20,002 bases of DNA from Alloprevotella sp. GTDB taxonomy: Bacteria > Bacteroidota > Bacteroidia > Bacteroidales > Bacteroidaceae. The position numbers and the translations under genes were made by a program. Each line of letters begins with the position of its first letter. Position 1 is the stretch's first letter. Of the stretch, positions 13,615 through 20,002 are shown one piece after another. The notes under the pieces are model-generated. The model saw only the letters and a list, made by a program, of their open reading frames with translations, made no database searches and had not been told where the DNA came from. The DNA lies in assembly GCA_017477205.1 (NCBI GenBank), contig JAFUXE010000038.1, positions 1 to 20,002 on the forward strand. Direction: 5' to 3'.

Positions 13615-15399
13615 ATGAAACACAATCTCAAGAACACTCTACTCCCCTCCCTCGCCCTTTGGAGAGGGAGGGGTCGGGGGTGGGTGAGGCTTCTCCTGTT
13701 CGTCCTCTTCTCGCAACCCCTCTCCGCCCAAGTCTTCCCCGACAACGGCTACACGGGCGGCACGGCCATCGTCCGCGGCCGCATCACGGGCATTTCCTCG
13801 CTGGGCATACCGCCCTCGCACATGGAAGCGGCCCTCGCCCTGAGCTACAGTTCACCCCTTAACAGCTACAATGGCACAATAGTACCCCTTCATCCCGACA
13901 GCACGGGGCACTTCGAGGTGCGCGCAGACATTGCCAACACCACCGCCGCCCGCCTCGTCACGGCGCAGGTGGTGCTGGAGCCCGGCCGCACCTACGACGT
14001 GACCATCGACGGCGCAACGGGGCAATACACCTTCGCGGGCGACGACACGCAACTCAACACCGAACTCGCCGCCCATCCGCTGCCTGGGTTTGTGTGGGAC
14101 ACGCAGCTGATGGACACCAAGACCGATGCCGAAGCCCTCAGCGCCGCACGCACTGAGATAGCCCGCCTCGACAGTATCGAGGCCGCGCTCTATGCCGAGC
14201 ATCCCGACCTCTCCCCACGCTACCGTGCACTGCGCCACGGCGACGTCCGCGATTGGGCCGCCTCCTACCTCGTGCAACGTCGTTTCCTCTCACCCGACGT
14301 ACGGCAGGACGACGGTACGATCTGGGCCTATCTCCGCACGCTCCTCGACGAGCTGCCGCGTCCCTACACGCTCACCGACGAACTGGCCTACATCCTCACT
14401 AACTACATCAGCGGACTGCTCGACCCGCCCCATCGCCGCGGCCTCAACCTTCCCTATATCCGCACCGCCCTCGACCTGGCCGAGGAACGTTACGCCCCGC
14501 GCTCCGACACGGAAGCCCGCGAGCGGATGCAGAAGATCAACGAACTGCGCACGCAGCTCGACGACTACGAGCGCATCCTGCCCACCGCCACGGACTCCGC
14601 CCTGCAGGCGCATCCCGCCATGCAGATGGTGAATGAGTTGTTCCGACAGGCTGGCGACCCCGTCCTGGCCGACGTCGTCAGCGGCACTGCCGTTGACGAG
14701 CTGATGATGGAGGCGCGCCTCAAGCAGATGGCCACGCTGACGCAGCTGCCCGCCGACCTGCGCGAGCCCGCCCTCGGTGCAATGCTCTACGGCCTGATGA
14801 GTCAGACGCACGCGCCCCTCTCGCCCGCCATGCAGCGCCTCGTCCGCACGCACCTGCGGGGCGACTATTACAAGCAGCAGATACTCCGCCGCAGCGACGA
14901 ACTCGCCGCTTACGCCGCCAGCCTCGCCGAGGCCACCGAAGCCGATTGCCTGCAAGACAGCGCGCCCTTTGCGGGCATGACCGACGGTGCGGAGATATGG
15001 AAGAAGATTATCGAGCCGCTCCGTGGCCGCGTCGTCTTCGTCGATGTATGGGGCACGTGGTGCGCCCCTTGCCGCGCCGACCTCAAGCACCACACGCAGG
15101 CGCTCCACAGCACCCTCGCCGGCCTGCCCGTCAGCTACGTCTATCTCTGCAACCGCAGCAAGGACGACGCCTGGCGCTCCTGCATCGCCGAGTACGGCCT
15201 CGTCCTGCCCCACAGCCTCCACTACAACCTGCCCCTCGAGCAGCAGGCCGCCCTCGAAAAGTACCTCCAAGTGGACAGCTACCCCACCTACATCCTCTTC
15301 CGCCCCGACGGCACTCGCGCCACCACGCCCGAGCAGGAGCCCCGCCCCTACGACCCCGCCTCCGTGCGCCGGCAGGTGGAAGCGGCGATGGGGGAATAG
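13615..15399 (+). CDS. Secreted TlpA-like thioredoxin-domain protein (copy B4)
   Basis: A 594-residue exported protein. The signal peptide has the shared cassette (M-K-H-N-L-K-N-T-L-L), a long palindromic element, and a core ending P-L-S-A-Q. After it comes a beta-rich N-terminal region with D-S-T-G-H-F-E-V and a P-G-R-T-Y-D-V-T-I-D strand, reminiscent of DUF4369. A long helical region follows (about residues 150-450). The C-terminal thioredoxin fold has W-G-T-W-C-A-P-C (C483, C486) and S-Y-P-T-Y-I-L. It is closest in layout to the gene at 1423; both contain an L-C-N-R-S strand and a Y-N-L-P-x-E-Q-Q segment. Its 3' end (Q-V-E-A-A-M-G-E) is partly duplicated at 17147. A strong hairpin follows the stop. 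Confidence 0.87.
   Translation: MKHNLKNTLLPSLALWRGRGRGWVRLLLFVLFSQPLSAQVFPDNGYTGGTAIVRGRITGISSLGIPPSHMEAALALSYSSPLNSYNGTIVPLHPDSTGHFEVRADIANTTAARLVTAQVVLEPGRTYDVTIDGATGQYTFAGDDTQLNTELAAHPLPGFVWDTQLMDTKTDAEALSAARTEIARLDSIEAALYAEHPDLSPRYRALRHGDVRDWAASYLVQRRFLSPDVRQDDGTIWAYLRTLLDELPRPYTLTDELAYILTNYISGLLDPPHRRGLNLPYIRTALDLAEERYAPRSDTEARERMQKINELRTQLDDYERILPTATDSALQAHPAMQMVNELFRQAGDPVLADVVSGTAVDELMMEARLKQMATLTQLPADLREPALGAMLYGLMSQTHAPLSPAMQRLVRTHLRGDYYKQQILRRSDELAAYAASLAEATEADCLQDSAPFAGMTDGAEIWKKIIEPLRGRVVFVDVWGTWCAPCRADLKHHTQALHSTLAGLPVSYVYLCNRSKDDAWRSCIAEYGLVLPHSLHYNLPLEQQAALEKYLQVDSYPTYILFRPDGTRATTPEQEPRPYDPASVRRQVEAAMGE
13642..13690 (+). repeat. Signal-peptide palindromic element, long form (R7)
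   Basis: 49 bp, with CCCCTCCCTC pairing with GAGGGAGGGG. The coding strand also holds four runs of three or more G separated by one or two bases, a G-quadruplex-type pattern. It is read as P-S-L-A-L-W-R-G-R-G-R-G-W-V-R-L. Confidence 0.9.
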
Positions 15400-15442
15400 G
15401 AGGCACAAACAACAGCTGCCCAAAGCCGCGCCATACACACGA

Positions 15443-15478
15443 AAGCTCCCCGCTGCGAAAGAACGCTGCGGGGAGCTT
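15443..15478 (+). terminator. Hairpin terminator after the TlpA block
   Basis: AAGCTCCCCGC (15443-15453) pairs perfectly with GCGGGGAGCTT (15468-15478) over 11 bp around a 14-base loop. There is little T-run after it. It lies 44 bases past the stop at 15399 and marks the end of the TlpA transcription block. Confidence 0.75.
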
Positions 15479-15539
15479 ATACTATGGCAATCTTTTCGTT
15501 CAACAAGCAGACTGAGGTATCTTATGTGGCACAAAAAAA

Positions 15540-15617
15540 CGGAATAAGTGGTATCGTTTATCGCTAAAAATACGGAATAAGTGGTTTATCGGTTGACAAA
15601 AAAACGGAATAAATGGT
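15540..15617 (+). repeat. Three phased direct repeats upstream of the ATPase gene
   Basis: CGGAATAAGTGGT occurs at 15540-15552 and 15573-15585, and as CGGAATAAATGGT at 15605-15617. The start-to-start distances are 33 and 32 bases, about three helical turns. A-rich runs precede each copy. The last copy ends 8 bases before the predicted -33 element, so these are probably binding sites of a regulator. Confidence 0.75.
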
Positions 15618-15624
15618 TTGTTCG

Positions 15625-15656
15625 CTTGGCGTTATGAGAGGCAAACGTTACTTTTG
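15625..15656 (+). promoter_or_regulatory. Promoter of the AAA/DUF4143 ATPase gene
   Basis: TACTTTTG (15649-15656) is a consensus -7 box with CTTG (15625-15628) at 20-base spacing. The leader before the ATG at 15680 is short. Confidence 0.65.
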
Positions 15657-15679
15657 CAGCAAGTTAAGAAAGGAATGTT

Positions 15680-17050
15680 ATGCTCGAACGCAAATTCACT
15701 CACTACATCGAAGATTTTCTTCTCAACAAGCCAGACAAGGTTTTACTCATCAATGGCGCACGGCAGATAGGGAAGTCGTTCCTCATACGATATGTGGGGA
15801 CACGTATGTTTGCTCATTTCGTAGAGATCAATCTATTGGAAGACAAAGAAGGCGAACGGGTGTTCGACAGTGTACGGAACACAAACGATTTGTATGTGCG
15901 CCTGAGCAACTATTACACTGCCCCCCTGGGAGACAGGAACGATACGCTGATATTTCTGGACGAGATACAAGCCTACCCACACCTGCTGACGATGCTCAAG
16001 TTCCTCAATCAAGAGGGACGCTACCGCTTCATTGCCAGCGGCTCACAACTGGGTGTGGCACTATCCCAAACCCCTTCCGTTCCGCTCGGCAGCATAGAGA
16101 TACGACAAATGTACCCCTTGGATTTTGAAGAGTTCTTATGGGCTACAGGCATTGGCAAAGAATGGATAGCAGACATCAAGGAACACTACGAGGAAAGAAA
16201 GCCTTTGGACGAACACACGCACGAACTGATGCTGAAACGTTTCCAATACTATTTGCTGGTAGGAGGACTGCCCGAGGCAGTCAACAAGTTTCTTGAGGAC
16301 AGGAACATGCTGCGCGTCAGGACCGTCCATGAAGACATACACGGGCTTTACCGCATAGACGCTTCACAATACGACGAAGAGCACAAGCTCAAGATACGCC
16401 GCATATACGACCTGATACCGAGTGTGCTTGAAAACAAGAAAAAGCGCATCGTGTACAAGAATATAGAGAACAAGACGGGCAAGCATTTCTCCGATTATGC
16501 TGACGAATTTGAGTACCTCTCCAATTCAGGTGTGGCCATCGACGTTTCAGCCATCAGCAATCCGCACTTCCCCTTGATTGAGTCAGAGCAGAAGCGTCTT
16601 GTCAAGCTATACCTTAACGATGTGGGACTATTGACGCACATTCTATACGGGCTAAACGTCAATGCCGTGTTGCAAGACATTAGGAGCATCAACCTCGGCA
16701 CCGTATATGAATCCGTCGTGGCACAGGAACTTCGTGCCCACGGCTTTGCGCTCCACTACTACGACAACAAGCAGAAAGGCGAAGTGGATTTTCTCATAGA
16801 CGATTACGACCGTCTGCAAGTATTGCCGATTGAGATAAAATCGGGCAAGGATTATACCGAGCACAGTGCGTTGACAAAGTTTTTGGAAACGCCAGACTAT
16901 AATATCAGTACCGCCATCGTCTTTTCCAACGAGCGCAATGTGTTCCAGAAGAAAGGCGTGACGTATCTGCCCATATACTATTGTATGTTCCTCCAAAAGG
17001 ATGCTGGCAATGCCGATGAGAACATCTTGCCGGCATTAGAGAGTATATGA
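15680..17050 (+). CDS. AAA_14/DUF4143 ATP-binding protein
   Basis: A 456-residue P-loop ATPase of the common AAA_14 plus DUF4143 architecture. Walker A is G-A-R-Q-I-G-K-S (residues 26-33), Walker B is L-I-F-L-D-E-I-Q (D94, E95), and F-I-A-S-G-S is a sensor-like strand. Residues about 200-330 are a helical, winged-helix-like region. The C-terminus has a PD-(D/E)xK-type nuclease-fold pattern: G-E-V-D-F-L-I (D370) and I-E-I-K-S-G-K (E385, K387). The cellular role of this family is not established; it is often found among accessory and defence genes. The gene has its own promoter and upstream repeats and appears monocistronic. The length is normal, with no sign of damage. Confidence 0.85.
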   Translation: MLERKFTHYIEDFLLNKPDKVLLINGARQIGKSFLIRYVGTRMFAHFVEINLLEDKEGERVFDSVRNTNDLYVRLSNYYTAPLGDRNDTLIFLDEIQAYPHLLTMLKFLNQEGRYRFIASGSQLGVALSQTPSVPLGSIEIRQMYPLDFEEFLWATGIGKEWIADIKEHYEERKPLDEHTHELMLKRFQYYLLVGGLPEAVNKFLEDRNMLRVRTVHEDIHGLYRIDASQYDEEHKLKIRRIYDLIPSVLENKKKRIVYKNIENKTGKHFSDYADEFEYLSNSGVAIDVSAISNPHFPLIESEQKRLVKLYLNDVGLLTHILYGLNVNAVLQDIRSINLGTVYESVVAQELRAHGFALHYYDNKQKGEVDFLIDDYDRLQVLPIEIKSGKDYTEHSALTKFLETPDYNISTAIVFSNERNVFQKKGVTYLPIYYCMFLQKDAGNADENILPALESI

Positions 17051-17080
17051 TTGAAACGCAAAACCCCAAATTGAAGAACT

Positions 17081-17194
17081 ATGACACAAGAGCTTTTTGA
17101 AAGAGTAGACAGGCATGTCGGCTATTTGCTGACCGACATTCGGAATGGCAGGTGGAAGAGGCAATGGGGGAATAAGTCCCGTATAGGAACGTAA
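17081..17194 (+). pseudogene. Chimeric gene scar: new N-terminus joined to a TlpA tail
   Basis: A 37-codon open frame begins M-T-Q-E-L-F-E-R-V-D-R-H-V-G-Y-L-L-T-D-I-R-N-G, an opening that resembles the N-terminus of DUF262-type proteins (weak). At 17147 it switches to a near copy of the 3' end of the gene ending at 15399: GGCAGGTGGAAG followed by ATGGGGGAATA, matching 15371 onward with only a few mismatches. The tail is in a different frame from the start, so no working protein is expected. This indicates deletion or recombination between a lost gene and a former TlpA copy. Confidence 0.6.
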
Positions 17195-17214
17195 ACACCG
17201 AATTCCTTCGCAGG

Positions 17215-17248
17215 ATTGCGCGCCACTGCGAATAATTGCTTACCTTTG
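17215..17248 (+). promoter_or_regulatory. Promoter of the structured RNA
   Basis: TACCTTTG (17241-17248) matches the Bacteroidetes -7 box and is followed by CA. TTG at 17216-17218 lies 22 bases upstream, slightly long. Transcription should begin near 17255, just before the 5' strand of the RNA's closing stem. Confidence 0.6.
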
Positions 17249-17254
17249 CACCGC

Positions 17255-17456
17255 GTTCCGACAAGAAAAGGTGCGCAAGACAATACATATCGCTCATATT
17301 CTCTGCTGAATTGGAACCTCGAAAGAGACAAAACGAGCGAACTAATCTATATATGCAGCTGTACCCGCATAGGGCGCAGCCTTCACCATTATAGATTAGA
17401 GGCAGTTCCAAGCCTGGCAGAGAAATGGCGGAGCTGCGCTTTCTTTTTGTCCAAAA
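17255..17456 (+). ncRNA. Long rod-like structured RNA, 6S (SsrS)-like candidate
   Basis: About 200 bases fold into one nested rod. The 5' end (17260-17277) pairs with the 3' end (17435-17451), ending in CTTTTTGTC. Inside are CTCTGC (17301-17306) with GCAGAG (17417-17422), TTGGAAC (17311-17317) with GTTCCAA (17405-17411), and CTAATCTATA (17342-17351) with TATAGATTAG (17390-17399). The tip is GCTG (17358-17361) with CAGC (17377-17380) enclosing CCC/GGG. Large internal loops separate these stems, notably 17318-17341 facing five bases. Length, a single long hairpin with a central bubble, and a dedicated strong promoter fit 6S RNA, which binds the RNA polymerase holoenzyme. I have not matched it to a family profile; a long regulatory leader of the gene at 17520 is the alternative. 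Confidence 0.6.
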
Positions 17457-17519
17457 GTATCGGCGCAGATTCTCCCCACATGCCGGAAGTACGTAATATC
17501 AACAATAAGCCAAACGACT

Positions 17520-18185
17520 ATGGAACAAAAGAAAGGAACAAACGGATGCCTCAAGTGGGGGCTGATTTGCCTGTGCGCAGCAATAGGTGCTTTTGTCTTT
17601 TTGGGCGTGATTGCTGTCATCTTCAGCGACGGAAGCCAACAAGCCCCAAGCTCAGAGCCGAAAAAAGAACAGCTTGCGAAGGACAGCCTTCGTCCCGTGG
17701 AGGAAGATCTGCCCGAGGCAGAGGCCGAAGCCGAAACACCGCAGATAGACTCCATCACATGGGAGATACAAACGGAAATGGACGAAATGACGGATACGAA
17801 GAACATCTGGGCAAGCATCCGAAGCGACAACTACGTAGAACAGGACTTCCCGTATCAAGGCCTCACCTACGCCAGCATTACGGTACGCTACATGAAGAAG
17901 TACGGATACGATGTGCTTATCGGTATTGACCAAGGACAGATCGTCGGAATAGACGTCAATGGCTCAAACTACATCACTGCCCGCTTTGACGATGCCGCGC
18001 CGAGAAAGTACCTCTTTAACAATGCCGCCGACGGCAGCACCGAACACGTCTTCCTCAGAAATGCAAAGGACTTCATGGAGCGATGCAAGAAGGCCACGAC
18101 CATAAAGGTAGATATTCCTATATACCAAGCCGGACGGCCCGTATTCACCTTCCATGTTGACAAGCCATTAGTATGGCCTAACTGA
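17520..18185 (+). CDS. Membrane-anchored protein of unknown function
   Basis: A 221-residue protein I cannot name. A short basic N-terminus is followed by one membrane helix (about residues 11-35), an acidic, flexible linker rich in E, A and P (about residues 40-75), and a compact domain of about 140 residues. That domain contains F-P-Y-Q-G-L-T-Y-A-S-I-T-V-R-Y, F-D-D-A-A-P-R-K-Y and V-D-I-P-I-Y-Q-A-G. The topology suggests a domain held outside the cytoplasmic membrane. Similar soluble domains occur in phage-associated and hypothetical proteins, from memory only. It lies 63 bases after the structured RNA and is closed by a terminator, so it is a single-gene unit. Confidence 0.75.
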   Translation: MEQKKGTNGCLKWGLICLCAAIGAFVFLGVIAVIFSDGSQQAPSSEPKKEQLAKDSLRPVEEDLPEAEAEAETPQIDSITWEIQTEMDEMTDTKNIWASIRSDNYVEQDFPYQGLTYASITVRYMKKYGYDVLIGIDQGQIVGIDVNGSNYITARFDDAAPRKYLFNNAADGSTEHVFLRNAKDFMERCKKATTIKVDIPIYQAGRPVFTFHVDKPLVWPN

Positions 18186-18223
18186 GCTCTCCACGAGCAG
18201 TTTCCTTGGAGAGAGGGACAAAC

Positions 18224-18265
18224 AGGCATCGCATCCGACAAAATGGAAACGCGATGCCTTCTTTT
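18224..18265 (+). terminator. Intrinsic terminator after the membrane protein gene
   Basis: AGGCATCGC (18224-18232) pairs with GCGATGCCT (18251-18259), followed by TCTTTT. A second hairpin, CTCTCCA/TGGAGAG (18187-18213), lies between the stop codon and this one. Confidence 0.75.
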
Positions 18266-18288
18266 ACATTCCTATTGCCTTATCTTTG
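18258..18288 (+). promoter_or_regulatory. Promoter of the RhuM-Fic gene
   Basis: TATCTTTG (18281-18288) is a consensus -7 box. The -33 region is weak (CTTC at 18258-18261, 19-base spacing) and overlaps the upstream terminator. The leader before ATG 18313 is about 20 bases. Confidence 0.6.
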
Positions 18289-18312
18289 CACCGCAAACAA
18301 GACAACACGACG

Positions 18313-19302
18313 ATGAACGAGAACCAAATCATAATCTACCAGACCGAGGACGGGCGCACGCAGATAGACGTGCGGCTGGAGAACGACACCGTGTGGCTGA
18401 CGCAGGCACAGATGGCGGAGCTGTTTCAGACAGACCGTACATCCATCGTCCGCCACGTAAACAACATATACAAGAGCGAAGAGTTGGAGCGCGAGGCAAC
18501 CTGTGCAAAAATTGCACAAGTTCAAATAGAGGGACAGCGAACCGTACGAAGAACAATACCGTACTATAACCTTGATATGATTATTTCCGTAGGTTACAGG
18601 GTGAACACCAAGCGTGGCATTAAGTTCCGCCAATGGGCCAACTGCGTCCTCCGCGAGTACCTCGTCCAGGGCTATGCCGTCAGCGATCGTCTGCGCCGCG
18701 AGCAGCTCGGCGAACTGCGGCAGCTTGTCGGAGTGCTCGGCCGAACACTGCAGGCTGGGACGGCACTCACGGGCGACGAGAGCCGGGCACTCTTCAACGT
18801 CGTCTCCGACTATGCTTACGCCCTCGATACGCTTGACAGCTACGACTACGAACGCCTCAACATCAGCAAGACGACGAAGGAACAGCGTTTCCGCGCCACC
18901 TACGAACAGGCCATGCGCGAAATCGATGCGCTGCGGGAGAAGTTTGGCGGCAGTGCCCTCTTCGGCAACGAGAAAGACGACTCCTTCAAGAGCAGCATCG
19001 GCCAAATATACCAGACTTTCGGCGGCGAAGAGCTCTACCCCAGCGTGGAGGAAAAAGCCGCCATGCTCCTCTATCTCGTCACGAAGAACCATTCGTTCTG
19101 TGACGGCAACAAGCGCATCGCCGCCACGCTCTTCCTCTGGTTCATGAGCAACAACGGCATCCTCTACCGCGCCGACGGCACGAAGCGCATCGCCGATGCC
19201 ACCCTCGTCGCCCTCACCCTGATGATTGCGGAGAGCCGCACCGAGGAGAAGGACACGATGGTGAAGGTCATAGTAAACCTCATCAATCAGAACAACGTAT
19301 AA
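18313..19302 (+). CDS. RhuM-like N-terminus fused to a Fic/Doc domain
   Basis: A 329-residue protein. Residues about 1-115 have the RhuM (virulence-protein) pattern: V-R-L-E-N-D-T-V-W-L-T-Q-A-Q-M-A-E-L-F then D-R-T-S-I-V-R-H, a DNA-binding-like segment, followed by Y-Y-N-L-D-M-I-I-S-V-G-Y-R-V. Residues about 190-320 are a Fic/Doc domain with the active-site motif H-S-F-C-D-G-N-K-R (260-268), the Doc-type variant with lysine in place of the second glycine-arginine pair. Fic/Doc proteins transfer AMP or phosphate to target proteins, often as toxins. I see no separate small antitoxin gene next to it, so regulation may lie within the protein. The ATG at 18313 is used; an upstream TTG lies inside the promoter box. 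Confidence 0.85.
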   Translation: MNENQIIIYQTEDGRTQIDVRLENDTVWLTQAQMAELFQTDRTSIVRHVNNIYKSEELEREATCAKIAQVQIEGQRTVRRTIPYYNLDMIISVGYRVNTKRGIKFRQWANCVLREYLVQGYAVSDRLRREQLGELRQLVGVLGRTLQAGTALTGDESRALFNVVSDYAYALDTLDSYDYERLNISKTTKEQRFRATYEQAMREIDALREKFGGSALFGNEKDDSFKSSIGQIYQTFGGEELYPSVEEKAAMLLYLVTKNHSFCDGNKRIAATLFLWFMSNNGILYRADGTKRIADATLVALTLMIAESRTEEKDTMVKVIVNLINQNNV

Positions 19303-19314
19303 AATAAACATACG

Positions 19315-20002
19315 ATGAAACTCAACCTTAAAGACATACTACTCCCCTCCCTCGCCAAAGGGCGAGGGAGGGGCCGGGGGTGGGTGAGGCTCCTCGCCCT
19401 CTTCTCCCTTCCCCTCTTCGCCCACGCGCAAATCCCCGACGGCATCTTCTTCCGCATCAGCGGCGGCGGACTGGCTGAGCCGTCGTACATCCTCGGCAGC
19501 CTGCACACCATCCCGGGCGACTTCGTCCACCACGTCCCCGGCTTCGACGAGGCGGCGGGCAGCGTGCGGCAGTTCGTCTTCGAGCGTGACCTCGGGCATA
19601 ACCTCCGGCAGATAGGCACACAGACGGCGGACAGCGTCACGATGCAGAAGCTCACGGAGCGCAACGACAGCCTCTTCCGCTACGAGGGCGCCGACTCCCT
19701 GCACAACCCCTACGCCGAGGACATGGACCGCGCAACCTACGAGCTCGTCTGCCGCACCATGGCCGAGGACCTTGACATGCCCGACTTCTACCAACGCTCC
19801 GTCCTGCGCAACGTCCCCCTCATGCAGCAGCAGTATTTCGCCTCCGTCCGTCGGCTGGTGGCGGAGGCGGGCTTGCCCCTCAAGGCCGTAGAGTGTCCGC
19901 TGGACGTCTATGTAGCCGACTCCGTAGCCCGTCCGCGCGGTGCCCTCATCGCCGAGCTGGACACCACGTGGGTACTCATCGACCCGGACAGCACCATGGC
20001 CA
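19315..20002 (+). CDS. TraB/GumN-like secreted protein, 5' part
   Basis: The frame opens at ATG 19315, twelve bases after the RhuM-Fic stop, and runs off the window (229 complete codons seen). The leader is the shared cassette (M-K-L-N-L-K-D-I-L-L), a long palindromic element, and a hydrophobic core ending A-H-A-Q. The mature part begins with the TraB/GumN pattern: S-Y-I-L-G-S-L-H-T-I-P, then a helix and Q-F-V-F-E. The family may contain metal-dependent peptidase-like or erythromycin-esterase-related folds, but its function is not established. It is not related to the TlpA proteins, yet it shares their 5' end almost base for base. The 3' end is outside the window. Confidence 0.8.
   Translation, partial: MKLNLKDILLPSLAKGRGRGRGWVRLLALFSLPLFAHAQIPDGIFFRISGGGLAEPSYILGSLHTIPGDFVHHVPGFDEAAGSVRQFVFERDLGHNLRQIGTQTADSVTMQKLTERNDSLFRYEGADSLHNPYAEDMDRATYELVCRTMAEDLDMPDFYQRSVLRNVPLMQQQYFASVRRLVAEAGLPLKAVECPLDVYVADSVARPRGALIAELDTTWVLIDPDSTMA
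19342..19390 (+). repeat. Signal-peptide palindromic element, long form with 13-bp stem (R8)
   Basis: The most perfect hairpin of the family: CCCCTCCCTCGCC pairs with GGCGAGGGAGGGG around an AAAG loop, followed by GGGGGTGGGTGAGGC. It is read in frame as P-S-L-A-K-G-R-G-R-G-R-G-W-V-R-L. The stem is longer than in the other copies, so it may be closest to the active form of the element. Confidence 0.9.

Noticed and set aside
13467..13862. 131-codon open frame as a gene
   Set aside because: It is a fusion of AbiE remnants running out of frame into the next gene's signal peptide.
15540..15617. CRISPR-like array
   Set aside because: Only three 13-base units with AT-rich, partly similar spacers and no cas genes; the spacing and promoter context fit operator sites better.
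18286..18312. TTG start extending the RhuM-Fic protein
   Set aside because: The TTG is part of the -7 promoter box, so it would not be in the transcript.

Overview
The window looks like a GC-rich Bacteroidales chromosome, possibly Prevotellaceae (the rank is inference). The evidence is a set of -7 boxes of the Bacteroidetes form TAnnTTTG, no Shine-Dalgarno-like starts, many secreted TlpA-type thioredoxin-fold proteins, an M15D dipeptidase with a lipoprotein-like leader, and abundant AbiE, Fic and DUF4143 accessory genes. Every gene I accept is on the + strand.

Layout. Positions 1-1195 hold the end of an M15 peptidase and a VanX-like D-Ala-D-Ala dipeptidase. Positions 1423-9141 hold TlpA-like genes and two small secreted proteins, interrupted by an AbiEi/AbiEii-like toxin-antitoxin pair (3696-4966). 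A second, distantly related AbiE-like pair lies at 9241-10728. Positions 10766-15399 hold three more TlpA-like genes. Positions 15400-20002 are accessory: a hairpin terminator, three direct repeats upstream of an AAA/DUF4143 ATPase, a chimeric gene scar, a strongly structured RNA that resembles 6S RNA, a membrane-anchored protein of unknown function, a RhuM-Fic fusion, and the start of a TraB/GumN-like secreted protein.

The most unusual signal is a family of GC-rich palindromes inside the signal-peptide codons of eight genes. There is a 37-bp form, a 49-bp form and one composite. All sit in the same orientation and at the same place, just after a conserved N-terminal cassette (M-K-x-N-L-K-N-I-L-L), and all keep the reading frame. 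The gene at 6844 carries the same cassette without the palindrome and serves as an internal control. The closest known analogy is the Rickettsia palindromic elements, which also insert in frame. A second palindrome (GTTGCGAC/GTCGCAAC) lies in the hydrophobic part of two of these signal peptides, and the VanX-like gene carries a hairpin-rich in-frame insert.

The blocks 1423-6730 and 10766-15399 look like an old segmental duplication (TlpA-like, redoxin, AbiE pair, TlpA-like) in which each copy lost a different middle module. Copy A keeps the AbiE pair and has only a scar of the redoxin gene (3530-3622). Copy B keeps the redoxin gene and has only a scar of the AbiE pair (13467-13566), with a decayed promoter. 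The redoxin-like proteins probably act in the periplasm or at the envelope on disulfides. The AbiE, Fic and ATPase genes are accessory modules settled among them.
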